NCBI GenBank assembly: GCA_003538625.1
Contig: DPRR01000028.1
Coordinates: 372,001 to 436,000 of the forward strand
Origin: Ignavibacteriales bacterium
GTDB lineage: Bacteria > Bacteroidota > Ignavibacteria > Ignavibacteriales > Ignavibacteriaceae
Reading direction: 5' to 3'
DNA length: 64,000 nt
Shown here: positions 33,267 to 42,096 of the stretch, in pieces
Layout of the letters: each line of letters begins with the position of its first letter
Position numbering within the stretch: position 1 is the stretch's first letter
Program-made: the position numbers and the translations under genes
Notes under the pieces: generated by a model
What the model was told of the DNA's origin: nothing
Seen by the model: only the letters and a program-made list of their open reading frames with translations
Database searches by the model: none

Positions 33267-36200
33267 TTATGCAATGATTTTGTTCTTTTTATTCGAAAAA
33301 TAAATGGCCAGCATACTAACTATTATGCCCGCAAGAATATAGAACAAAAGATAACTTGATTGGGCAGATTTTATATTATTGATTTTTGAAACATCCCCCG
33401 AAAGTACAAAGGCAGACCAGTAATAAGGATTTGCGGAATAATTTTTTATAAAAAACAATTTCGCTTTTCTTAGTGATTCCGATTTATTAAAACCTTCACT
33501 AAGATATTTATAGAAACTTTGCATAAACAAAGAAGTGTATTTATCATTTACATCCCATAGCGATACCACAACACTTTTTGCTCCGGCTTCAAAAAAAGAT
33601 TTTTGCATACCGAGCACACCTTCTGCATCGTCCACAGTTCCTAAACCAGATCGGCAGGAACTAAGTACAACCAGATCCGAGTTAAGGTTTAACTGAAGTA
33701 TTTCTCCGGTTTCCAGATATCCGTCTTCTTTTTCATCATTATTCTGTGAAAAAATAATTAAAGGCTGGTTTTTGTGGAGAAATGAATGTGTTGATAAATG
33801 TATAATACTGCTTTGAGAAGCATTCTCTTTAAATTTTTTTTCAGTTGCATCGCCCGAAAGCAAGACAAATCCATTAGCAAAAAGGTTGTTAAGATTTTGA
33901 ATTTCTTCTTTAGAGTATTTTAAAGGAAACAGCACAATGTTTCTTGCATTAAAAGAATCATCTTCAAGCAAACCACCGCGATAACTAAGTGAAAAATCTT
34001 TATTACTTATTTGCGGATCACCAACCAGCAGAACTTTATCTTCTGTTTTGTGCTTTGTTGTTTTTTGCAAGATATAAATTGAAGCTGAAGGTGAATAAGA
34101 TATCGAATAATTTTCTATCAGAAATTTTTTATTATCGTAATAGAACGGACTATCAGAGTCTCTAAATCCCGTTACAAGAAATTCCACCGGAAGAAATGCA
34201 AGCTCTGCGGGCATTGAAAAAATCAGCGATTCATCTTTGGGAATATCAATCAGTATGGGTTCAATTATCCTTTTGTAAAAAATATTTGATTCTTTTGTAT
34301 TAAAAGAAAACAAATCCTGGTTTAAGTAAAGATCACCCGCCTGATAATTTGACGAATAAAGTGGTGCGATTTTGCTTAAGAGCGCAAGAGCTTCACTTTT
34401 AGCGACAGATAAATTTTTAACTTTAAGTCCGTCTTTAGTAATAACAATCGAATACAAATTGTCATTTCCAAAAAACAATGTAACCAGATTCTCTTTTTTG
34501 TCTAATTTATTTTTAATTTCTTCTATAGAAAGCTCTGTGTTTTCTTCAAAGATAGTTTTCAATTCCGGGTTAGCCTCATAAATGCTTTGTTTTATATTTT
34601 CATAGTCGCTGATAATTTCCTTCAACTTATTACCCGAAAATAATCCTGAGTTTAACATCCACTTCAAATCATAATATTTATTAAGAGTTTCTTTATTCTT
34701 ATAAAAAGAATTAATTCTAAGATCCACAAGATTTTGAAGAGTATTTCTGGAATGAGATTTTTCAATTATTAAAAAGGCATCTTCATTTCGGTTTTGTTCC
34801 AAATATAATTCAGCCAAATCATCATAACAGGATTTTAATCCTGAAAAATGTGAAATTTGAATTTCTGAATTATTTATTAATTCATCAGAAATTTTATCTG
34901 CTAATGCAACTGCTTTAAGATAATGCTCTTCTGCTTTGGTAAGTTCATTTTGAACTCTGAAAGTTTTTGCGAGATAATATTCGGATTCAATGAGATTGTT
35001 GTAATCTCTTTCCTGTTCAGCAACAGCGGAAGCTGTTTGAAATAATTCCCGGGCTTTTAATGTTTGATTTAGATCCAGATAAATTTTTGCAAGATAAAGA
35101 TTTTGCAATCCGTATAATTGATTAAATCCATTTGTTTTTGAGTCCGCCAATAGTTTAAGCAACAAAGTTTCAGCTTTATTAAAATCTTTCTGAAGATATA
35201 AGTTATGAGACTGTTCTGTTGATATAAGTGCCTGATAATAAATATCCTTAACGCTTTTAGCACTATTCAACCCTTTATTAAAAAAAAGATTACTAGTATC
35301 AAGGCTATCCACAGCGGCGTAAGCCAGCCCAATTTTATAAAACAAATCTTCCGCAGAATACGGATCGGATTCAGGATCAATATTCTTTTCGGCACTTATA
35401 AAAACCTGTAACGCTTTTATGGGTTTGTTAATATTATAATAAAGCGTTCCGATACTAATATCAACGGAAGTCTGCAAAGAAATATCTTTAATTTCCGTGG
35501 AAAGTTTTTTTGCTTCTTCATAATAATTAAGCGACTTAGAATAATTTGATAAATTTGAATAAACATCTCCAAGTCCGCGTAGATTTAATATTTTTGAAAC
35601 CATATTTTCACCCGCGTAATTCAGCCCGGCATTATAGTACTCCAGAGCAGAAGAATAATTTGCTGTTTGCAGATAAAGCGAAGCGATGTTTGCGCAAAGA
35701 TTTGATAATCTTTCTTTGTGATTTAACACTTTAAATATTTTATAACTTTCTTCATAATTGTTTTTCGCTTCAACCACATTGCCGGAATATGTATACGATA
35801 CAGCAAGTTCCGAAAGCGTTGTGGCTTCAAGTTCCTGGTTTTCAATGCTGCGGGAAATTTGTAATGCAGACTCTAACTTTTGTTTTGCTTCATCAACAAG
35901 CCCATCCTGATCGTTAAGTATTGCAAGATTAATTAACGATTTAATTTCTTCTCTTTTATTTCCCCAAATTTTTGCGGATTCTAATCCTTTTATGTAAAAC
36001 TTTTCTGCTTCATCATACTGGTTTGAAAGAAAATACAATGAGCCTTCTGAAACAAATACCCGGCTTTTATCTTCATTCTTAAGTAAGAGTTCAGATTTTT
36101 TCAGAACTATTAATGCCTTTTCATAATCTCCCATTCCCCGGTAAGAATATGAAAGCAGATAAAGAGGCTCAAATTCATTTTTGTTTTTTAAAATATCTAT

Positions 36201-36689
36201 AGCTTCAGAATATTTATTTGAATGATAGGCAACTAATGCATTTAAATAATCAGAATATTCATTTGTTGATTTGTTTTTGCTTATAAAACTTGTGATTAGG
36301 TTAAGGTTGTTGGAAGCTTTTGCCGAAAAAATTAATTCATCATAAAAGGGATAATATTCCGGATAGTTTGGCAGCAAATTATATAGCCGGTTAAATGAAT
36401 TATTATAATCTGATTTTCTTTTATCCGCCAACGCAAACAGATAATTTTTTTCAAACTGATCGTTTAATTGATTAATTGAATCCGACACAGTTGAAATGTT
36501 TTGAGCATTGTAAAGAGCAAATTCAATTCTGTTAAAAAGAGATGAGGGGGTTATCTTACTTGCAGGGTTCTTGTTTATGTTCTGTTCAAATGAAAGATTA
36601 TTGGCGGAGATAAATCCTGTTCCTATTACAAATAAACCCGCAATGGCAAAAAACATTACAGCAAAAAATATAATTAGAGATTTTTTCAT
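33267..36689 (-). CDS. TPR-CHAT protein (caspase-like peptidase) with membrane segments at both ends
   Basis: 1140 residues. A hydrophobic N-terminal segment (about 5-28) comes first, then about 15 tetratricopeptide-type helical repeats (roughly 60-620; the A-L-E-Y-Y-N-A-G-L-N-Y-A and S-L-N-Y-Y-E-E-A-K-K-L patterns recur). A CHAT domain follows (about 740-1100) with the Cys-His dyad: His968 in H-L-S-T-H-S-F and Cys1012 in V-V-L-S-S-C-R-S-G-L-G. A second hydrophobic helix (about 1114-1131) is followed by N-K-K-N-K. The charge pattern puts the short tail in the cytoplasm and the TPR and CHAT parts on the periplasmic side. It is the third gene of a unit with the anti-sigma (23-bp gap) and the ECF sigma factor. 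Its substrate is unknown. Confidence 0.9.
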   Translation of the reverse strand: MKKSLIIFFAVMFFAIAGLFVIGTGFISANNLSFEQNINKNPASKITPSSLFNRIEFALYNAQNISTVSDSINQLNDQFEKNYLFALADKRKSDYNNSFNRLYNLLPNYPEYYPFYDELIFSAKASNNLNLITSFISKNKSTNEYSDYLNALVAYHSNKYSEAIDILKNKNEFEPLYLLSYSYRGMGDYEKALIVLKKSELLLKNEDKSRVFVSEGSLYFLSNQYDEAEKFYIKGLESAKIWGNKREEIKSLINLAILNDQDGLVDEAKQKLESALQISRSIENQELEATTLSELAVSYTYSGNVVEAKNNYEESYKIFKVLNHKERLSNLCANIASLYLQTANYSSALEYYNAGLNYAGENMVSKILNLRGLGDVYSNLSNYSKSLNYYEEAKKLSTEIKDISLQTSVDISIGTLYYNINKPIKALQVFISAEKNIDPESDPYSAEDLFYKIGLAYAAVDSLDTSNLFFNKGLNSAKSVKDIYYQALISTEQSHNLYLQKDFNKAETLLLKLLADSKTNGFNQLYGLQNLYLAKIYLDLNQTLKARELFQTASAVAEQERDYNNLIESEYYLAKTFRVQNELTKAEEHYLKAVALADKISDELINNSEIQISHFSGLKSCYDDLAELYLEQNRNEDAFLIIEKSHSRNTLQNLVDLRINSFYKNKETLNKYYDLKWMLNSGLFSGNKLKEIISDYENIKQSIYEANPELKTIFEENTELSIEEIKNKLDKKENLVTLFFGNDNLYSIVITKDGLKVKNLSVAKSEALALLSKIAPLYSSNYQAGDLYLNQDLFSFNTKESNIFYKRIIEPILIDIPKDESLIFSMPAELAFLPVEFLVTGFRDSDSPFYYDNKKFLIENYSISYSPSASIYILQKTTKHKTEDKVLLVGDPQISNKDFSLSYRGGLLEDDSFNARNIVLFPLKYSKEEIQNLNNLFANGFVLLSGDATEKKFKENASQSSIIHLSTHSFLHKNQPLIIFSQNNDEKEDGYLETGEILQLNLNSDLVVLSSCRSGLGTVDDAEGVLGMQKSFFEAGAKSVVVSLWDVNDKYTSLFMQSFYKYLSEGFNKSESLRKAKLFFIKNYSANPYYWSAFVLSGDVSKINNIKSAQSSYLLFYILAGIIVSMLAIYFSNKKNKIIA

Positions 36690-36712
36690 ATGTATTACTC
36701 ATCCGGATCAAA

Positions 36713-37669
36713 TTATAAATCTTTTATAAGATCTTCAGCCTTTTTGTAATAACTTCCCTTGCCTTCAATTACCAACTGCAGATGTTGTTTTGCAGATTCT
36801 TTTTGATTAATAATTAAATAAGCTTTACCGATAAAGTAATGGGCGTCAAGTTTAAGATTATCAAATTTACCACTGTTATTTAGTTTGATTGATTTTTCAA
36901 AATTGTCAATTCCTGTTAGTACATCTTCTTTGTCATAGGATTTAAACAGCCCGATAAAATCACTTTCAGCTTTGTTAATGTAAGTTATGCCAAGTACAAA
37001 ATGTGTATAAAAAATTGATTCATCATTACGGTTTTTTGATATATCATCGTTCATAAACTTAATAGCTGAATCGTAATCTTTCCTATCAATTGCATCTAAA
37101 CCCCTCTGAAACAACTCGGTAGTCCTTCCTCTGGTTGTATAGAAGTCGCCATCTTCTAAAAAAGATTTTTTGTAATCAGGTGTGGTGAATGAAGAAACTG
37201 CAAATAAGCCAAGATACAAAACAAAAACAGCCGCAATTGCTGCAAACGCATATTTGACCGTACTAAAATTGCCAAATGAAATAAATCTATGATCAGCTAT
37301 AGTTTTTTCTTGAGTTGGTATTTCGGTCATTGCATTTGCAACAAAATTATCTACGTCAGAATATTCAGAATTTAAATCCTTAAAAAGATTTTCGCATGGT
37401 TCACAAGTACGAATATGATCTTCAATCATTTGAGAAAGCAAAACAATTAATCTATCGGAGCTTAAATTATTTTTATAAAGAACATATTCGCCCATTAATT
37501 CTTCATCTACATGCTTATCCTGTCTTAAAGAAGCTTTTAATCGTAAATAAACCCGGCTAATTTTTTTAGCTTCAGGATTATTTTCGATCATACCATCCAA
37601 CAAAATCTTTTCTTCGGCTGATATAGACTCTTTATCAAGTATCTCTATAATTCGTTCAAAATCGTTCAT
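36713..37669 (-). CDS. Membrane-bound zinc-finger anti-sigma factor with external TPR domain
   Basis: 318 residues. The N-terminal part (1-137) is cytoplasmic and contains the ZAS-type motif H85-x3-C89-x2-C92 (D-H-I-R-T-C-E-P-C). One membrane helix (about 138-160) follows, then a periplasmic domain with TPR-like helices (G-L-D-A-I-D-R-K-D-Y-D-S-A-I-K-F and G-K-A-Y-L-I-I-N-Q-K-E-S-A-K-Q-H-L). It should hold the ECF sigma factor encoded just upstream and release it on a signal. The TPR half may contact the TPR-CHAT protein of the next gene. Confidence 0.82.
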   Translation of the reverse strand: MNDFERIIEILDKESISAEEKILLDGMIENNPEAKKISRVYLRLKASLRQDKHVDEELMGEYVLYKNNLSSDRLIVLLSQMIEDHIRTCEPCENLFKDLNSEYSDVDNFVANAMTEIPTQEKTIADHRFISFGNFSTVKYAFAAIAAVFVLYLGLFAVSSFTTPDYKKSFLEDGDFYTTRGRTTELFQRGLDAIDRKDYDSAIKFMNDDISKNRNDESIFYTHFVLGITYINKAESDFIGLFKSYDKEDVLTGIDNFEKSIKLNNSGKFDNLKLDAHYFIGKAYLIINQKESAKQHLQLVIEGKGSYYKKAEDLIKDL

Positions 37670-37729
37670 TTTAAAAATGCCTTTTTATGCTTCATAACCA
37701 TTAGTAATAACAATCATTTAAAAGTGACA

Positions 37730-38179
37730 TTATTCCAGTTTATTTTTGATTTCTTCAATAGTGCGATAGAACATCTTTTTTATTGCAGCTTCGTTTTTAT
37801 TAAGCTTTATAGCAATTTCAGAAAATTTCAAATCACCCCAAAACCTCAATTTAACTATTTCCTGTTTTTCTTCGCTCACAGTATCCAAAGCCTTTAATAT
37901 CGCACTTAAATCAAATCCTTCGTCAGTTCTAAGATTAGAGTCATCCGCAGTTATTTCCTCATTCAATTCTACGGTTCTTTTCAGATTAGTCTGTTTATAC
38001 CATCTTACAAAAGTTAAAAACAAAACTCTTCGCAGCCAGTTTTCAATCGCATCAATTTTATGATATTGTTCTGCAAAGGCTATATATACATTTGTTGCAA
38101 GATCATCCACATCATCCTTATTAATAATTTTATGGGCGCGATGTTTTGATAAAAAATACGAATAGGAAATTTCCCGCAC
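37730..38179 (-). CDS. ECF-type sigma-70 family RNA polymerase sigma factor
   Basis: From the GTG at 38179 the protein has 149 residues. Region 2 is visible in D-D-V-D-D-L-A-T-N-V-Y-I-A-F-A-E and W-L-R-R-V-L-F-L-T-F-V-R-W-Y, and region 4 in E-I-V-K-L-R-F-W-G-D-L-K-F-S-E-I-A-I-K-L-N-K-N-E-A-A-I-K-K-M. The reading frame stays open upstream to 38305 and encodes S-K-D-G-D-S-K-A-F-A-K-I, which looks like the missing first helix of region 2. The natural start is therefore probably 14-30 codons earlier, though no ATG, GTG or TTG exists there in frame; ATC at 38275 follows an AAAGAG site. It is the first gene of the sigma/anti-sigma/CHAT unit. Confidence 0.85.
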   Translation of the reverse strand: MREISYSYFLSKHRAHKIINKDDVDDLATNVYIAFAEQYHKIDAIENWLRRVLFLTFVRWYKQTNLKRTVELNEEITADDSNLRTDEGFDLSAILKALDTVSEEKQEIVKLRFWGDLKFSEIAIKLNKNEAAIKKMFYRTIEEIKNKLE

Positions 38180-38341
38180 ATGACCGGAAATCTTAGCAAA
38201 TGCTTTAGAATCTCCATCTTTAGAGGATACAAGCAGAGACTCAAGTTCTGATTTGGATATATTTAAAAAGTCGATTTTATATCTCTTTAATTTGTCACTA
38301 AATTCTTATTATTAACACTAAAATAAAAAAAGCTCGGAACT

Positions 38342-39934
38342 ATGTATAAACAATATTTAATAATTTTTGCAATTCTTGGTCTATCGTTAAACTTGTTAGC
38401 CCAGCCCAATCTTGATATTGAGCCAAGAAGAGTTACGTTTGAAAACATCTTTAATCGTTATGATTATACTAATTTAATAAATAGTGGTAACCAGGTTTTA
38501 AGAATAGACAGCCTGTCTTCTTCAAAATCATTTTATATAATAGATTTTGAAAATGCACAACAACTGCCGCTGTTTATAAATCCGAATGATACTGTTAAAG
38601 TTAATATTACTTTAACTAACTTTTATAATATCACGGTGTCAGATACTTCGGACACAGTTTGGGTGTACAGCAATGATCCTGAAAGTCCAAGAGATTTAAG
38701 AATCAAAATTGATTTTTTTGATGATGACTACGGAACTTGCTCGGGAAATATTTCGGACGAAATACTAACTCCTTTGCCAAATTCCAAAATATACTTTTTC
38801 TATTATGGAATATATCTTTTTGATTCCACATTTACAGATGTTTCAGGTAACTATACCAAACAATTACCCAAGGGAGATTACACTGTTGCTGCGGAGAAAG
38901 AAGGATATCGTGTAATATTTTCAGGAAATACTCCTGATCCTTACTTTGCCCAATCCGTTGTTCTTGACTCGGGTCAAACAGCGGCAGTTGATTTACAGCT
39001 TCCACCATTAGACAACTCCGGATATTCAATATCGGGAACGGTAATTGATTCTGTTTATGGAAACCCAATAAACAAAGGTATTGTAGTTGTTCGCAAAGGA
39101 ACCCATACACCTACACTGCTAAAACAAAATGCAGCTCTAAATGATTCTTCTGTTTATGTGGGTTTTGTAAAACCTGATGGAAGCTATAACATTATTGTTG
39201 AAGACAGTACATATTATTTTGTGCAGGCATACTCAAGTTATTACTTGCCCACTTTTTATAATGTGCAAAATTCAGCTTCAGTATTTTGGCAAAATGCTGA
39301 TTCGGTTCGTATTGATCAAACAGTAACAAACAGGAACTTATATTTAGAAAGGGATTCATCTTACGGCGGAGGTGGTGCATATGGATATATTTCACTTCCA
39401 TTTTTAGATGCTCAAGGTTTTGATGGAATAACTGTACTGGCAAAATCTTTGGCTAACAACCAGCTTTATTCATATAATTTTGGAAAAGATAACGGCAGAT
39501 TTTATATAAATAATTTACCATATGGAACTTATCAGCTTGTTGCACAAAAAATTGGATTTCCAAACGCAGTTAGCAGCGAGTTTGTCATCAGTCCGCAAAA
39601 TCCTAATCAAAATGAGATAAATATTCAATTCACATTAACAGATGTGGTTAACGAGGAACAGATTATTCCATCCGAAATTAAACTGTATCCCAACTATCCC
39701 AATCCTTTTAACCCAGGCACAAAAATCAGTTATTCGATAAACAGCAATCAGTTCATCTCAATTATTATTTTCGATGTACTGGGAAAAGAAATAGAAACTT
39801 TGGTGAATGAAGAAAAACCAATGGGGTCATACGAATTAAACTGGAATGCAGCCAATCTTACCAGCGGTGTTTATTTCTATCAACTTAGGGCCGGAAATTT
39901 TGTAGAGACACGGAAAATGATTTTACTAAAGTAA
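38342..39934 (+). CDS. T9SS cargo protein with ASH-like and carboxypeptidase-regulatory-like domains
   Basis: 530 residues, signal peptide about 1-21. Residues 22-130 resemble a choice-of-anchor/HYDIN-like domain (L-D-I-E-P-R-R-V-T-F and V-W-V-Y-S-N-D-P-E-S-P). Three carboxypeptidase-regulatory-like folds follow at about 135-220, 230-320 and 340-430 (C-S-G-N-I-S-D, S-G-T-V-I-D-S-V-Y-G-N-P-I). The C-terminal type A sorting domain has N-Y-P-N-P-F-N-P-G-T and G-V-Y-F-Y-Q-L-R-A-G-N. It is divergent from the ECF sigma factor unit by 66 bp at most, so it may be a target of that sigma factor. No enzyme motif is visible. Confidence 0.85.
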   Translation: MYKQYLIIFAILGLSLNLLAQPNLDIEPRRVTFENIFNRYDYTNLINSGNQVLRIDSLSSSKSFYIIDFENAQQLPLFINPNDTVKVNITLTNFYNITVSDTSDTVWVYSNDPESPRDLRIKIDFFDDDYGTCSGNISDEILTPLPNSKIYFFYYGIYLFDSTFTDVSGNYTKQLPKGDYTVAAEKEGYRVIFSGNTPDPYFAQSVVLDSGQTAAVDLQLPPLDNSGYSISGTVIDSVYGNPINKGIVVVRKGTHTPTLLKQNAALNDSSVYVGFVKPDGSYNIIVEDSTYYFVQAYSSYYLPTFYNVQNSASVFWQNADSVRIDQTVTNRNLYLERDSSYGGGGAYGYISLPFLDAQGFDGITVLAKSLANNQLYSYNFGKDNGRFYINNLPYGTYQLVAQKIGFPNAVSSEFVISPQNPNQNEINIQFTLTDVVNEEQIIPSEIKLYPNYPNPFNPGTKISYSINSNQFISIIIFDVLGKEIETLVNEEKPMGSYELNWNAANLTSGVYFYQLRAGNFVETRKMILLK

Positions 39935-39972
39935 AATTTGACTTTTCTATTATGGCACACTTAAAAACTTTT

Positions 39973-39996
39973 TTAATAAACCCTCCGGTTTATTAA
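39973..39996. terminator. Possible weak terminator hairpin
   Basis: TTAATAAACC and GGTTTATTAA pair around a 4-nt loop, 39 bp past the stop of the T9SS gene. The stem is AT-rich and has no T-run. The rest of the 266-bp gap to 40201 shows no gene or clear site. Confidence 0.35.
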
Positions 39997-40200
39997 ATGC
40001 AGAAAACTTACTGCACTTTTAAATACGGCAGTATTATTTCTCTATCATACAATAACATTCAACTATCTTATAAACCACACAAGTTCTCAGCCTTAGCCCA
40101 GAAGGCAATTACTAGTCCAGATGTCACCTTTGCGTTATAACACGCACTTTATAAATAGAGAAACGAAAACGATTTTAATTTTTTATTTATATATCAAATA

Positions 40201-40635
40201 ATGGAAAACAAAATGAAAACACAAAAGATGATAAGAATTTTTTTGCTGATGTTAATACTGAGCTTAATCGTATCCTGTTCAGAAGACCAGACGACAGCAC
40301 CAGCGCCTTCAACAAACACATCGCTTTCAAAATTTAGCGAGATAAAAGCAAAGGTGTTCGTCAACTGTTTGGGAGCTCAGTGTCATTCGTCATCCGGAAA
40401 TCAGGGCAATCTTATTCTTGAGCCGGATGTTGCATATAACAACCTGGTTGGTGTGCAAAGTGTCCTTTTCCCACAATTCAAAAGAGTAGAAGCCGGCAAC
40501 AGTGCAAATAGCCTTATAATAAAAATATTAAAAGGTCAAGTAAGTCCGCAAATGCCGCTAAATGGAACGCCATTACCGGCGGCTACAATAGATAGCATAG
40601 CTAAATGGATCGATTTGGGAGCATTAAATAATTAA
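40201..40635 (+). CDS. Lipoprotein with a single C-x4-C-H (cytochrome-c-like) site
   Basis: 144 residues; an in-frame ATG at 40213 with a GGA-type ribosome site is an equally good start. The lipobox is I-V-S-C-S (Cys24 from the first ATG). The mature part has F-V-N-C-L-G-A-Q-C-H-S-S, and later M-P-L-N-G-T-P-L-P and I-A-K-W-I-D-L-G-A at the C-terminus, the layout of planctomycete-type cytochrome c domains. The spacing is C-x4-C-H rather than the normal C-x2-C-H, so haem binding is uncertain. It is followed after 29 bp by a T9SS cargo gene, probably in one operon. Confidence 0.75.
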   Translation: MENKMKTQKMIRIFLLMLILSLIVSCSEDQTTAPAPSTNTSLSKFSEIKAKVFVNCLGAQCHSSSGNQGNLILEPDVAYNNLVGVQSVLFPQFKRVEAGNSANSLIIKILKGQVSPQMPLNGTPLPAATIDSIAKWIDLGALNN

Positions 40636-40664
40636 TTAACTAAAATATCTATACAGGAGTTGTT

Positions 40665-42005
40665 ATGATTACAAGATTTATTATCACGTTGATGCTGGTG
40701 ATGAGCTTTATACTTTCAAATATTCTTTATGCATCGCCCCAGCACGAAAATGTGACAATTAACTTTTCAAACATGTCGCCGCATCTAAATCAAAATCTTT
40801 ATCTACGAATTGTAGATAAAAGCACATTAAAGGAAACAGATAGAATCGTCGTATTAATTTCCTCAGCAAATTTTAATATAACATTACCAGCCGTAGATAT
40901 TGGCGGCAGTTATTTTGTTGATTTTTTTGCAGATGTTAATGCTAACGGAAGATATGATGCACCGCCAACAGATCACGCATGGAGACTTAATTTAAATAAC
41001 GCATTGGGAAACGATACACTTACCTTTACTCATAATACAACTTTTACGGATATTAAATGGCAGAATGTACTGACAATTAATTTTGAGGGAATGACTCCGC
41101 ACATCGGGCAAATGCTTGAAATAAAACTTGAAAACAGTACACTTGAAAAAGAAATTGGACGGGTAAAAATTCCGGCAATTGCTTCAGCATCTTTTCCTGT
41201 TCAGATTGTTGGATTAACAGAGCCGGGTGATTATAGCATTGAGTTTTATGCGGATGTAAATGGGAATGGAATATATGATATTCCTCCAACTGATCACGCC
41301 TGGAAAATTGGATTCAATTACACAGGCGGAAATGTTGATGTTTCTTTTACCCACAACACAACATTTACTGATATTAAATGGAAATATTTATTGACTGTTA
41401 ACTTTTCTTCAATGACCCCGCATCTTGGGCAGCTATTTGAATTACGCGTTGTTAAAGTTGAAAATCAGGAGGAAGCAGGAAGAGTTTCGCTGCCAGCTGT
41501 TTTGGTTCCAAACTTTACGGTTTATGTTCCCGGATTTGATCTTAACAAAGATTACAATATAGATTTTTATGCTGATCTAAATGGAAATGGAAGCTACAAT
41601 GCACCGCCCGTTGATCACGCGTGGAGAATGATGTTCAATTCATCTACGGGAGATGTAACTTCTGATTTTTCTCATAATGCAAATTTTGTAGATATTCAGT
41701 GGCCCGGAGCTACTTCAGTTAGCAATGAATCGAATATACCGCTTGACTTTAATCTAGAACAGAATTATCCGAATCCGTTTAATCCATCTACAATTATAAG
41801 CTACAGCATCCCGCAAAGTTCTTTTGTAACTTTAAAAGTGTATGATATAATCGGAAACGAAGTAGCAGCACTTGTTAACAAAACTCAACCTGCAGGAAAG
41901 TATGATGTTAGATTTAATGGAAGCAATTTAAGTAATGGAGTTTATTTCTATAGAATTAAAACCGATAATTTTATATCTACAAAAAAGATGATCTTGATGA
42001 AATAA
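40665..42005 (+). CDS. T9SS cargo protein with three ~105-residue repeats
   Basis: 446 residues, signal peptide about 1-24, ribosome site AGGAG. Three homologous domains (about 27-125, 126-228, 229-330) each start with a M-(S/T)-P-H-x-(N/G)-Q motif, contain a F-Y-A-D-x-N-G-N-G-x-Y-x-x-P-P-x-D-H-A-W motif and end in F-T-H-N-T-T-F-T-D-I-K-W. The D-x-N-x-N-G loop is like calcium-binding loops of dockerins. The C-terminal sorting domain has N-Y-P-N-P-F-N-P-S-T. With the preceding lipoprotein it may form a surface pair. No enzyme motif is visible. Confidence 0.86.
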   Translation: MITRFIITLMLVMSFILSNILYASPQHENVTINFSNMSPHLNQNLYLRIVDKSTLKETDRIVVLISSANFNITLPAVDIGGSYFVDFFADVNANGRYDAPPTDHAWRLNLNNALGNDTLTFTHNTTFTDIKWQNVLTINFEGMTPHIGQMLEIKLENSTLEKEIGRVKIPAIASASFPVQIVGLTEPGDYSIEFYADVNGNGIYDIPPTDHAWKIGFNYTGGNVDVSFTHNTTFTDIKWKYLLTVNFSSMTPHLGQLFELRVVKVENQEEAGRVSLPAVLVPNFTVYVPGFDLNKDYNIDFYADLNGNGSYNAPPVDHAWRMMFNSSTGDVTSDFSHNANFVDIQWPGATSVSNESNIPLDFNLEQNYPNPFNPSTIISYSIPQSSFVTLKVYDIIGNEVAALVNKTQPAGKYDVRFNGSNLSNGVYFYRIKTDNFISTKKMILMK

Positions 42006-42031
42006 TCCTGGTTAAAAGTCACTATTAAAAA

Positions 42032-42059
42032 GTAAAGGCGATCTAAACATCGCCTTTAC
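42032..42059. terminator. Bidirectional terminator between convergent genes
   Basis: A perfect 11-bp stem GTAAAGGCGAT / ATCGCCTTTAC with a 6-nt loop between the T9SS gene at 40665 and the esterase gene at 42097. Confidence 0.75.
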
Positions 42060-42096
42060 TATCTGGTGAAAAAATATAATAGGATAGCTCTTAAAA

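Noticed and set aside
38215..38217. ATG upstream of the ECF sigma frame as its start
   Set aside because: It is in a different frame and its reading frame does not encode sigma motifs.
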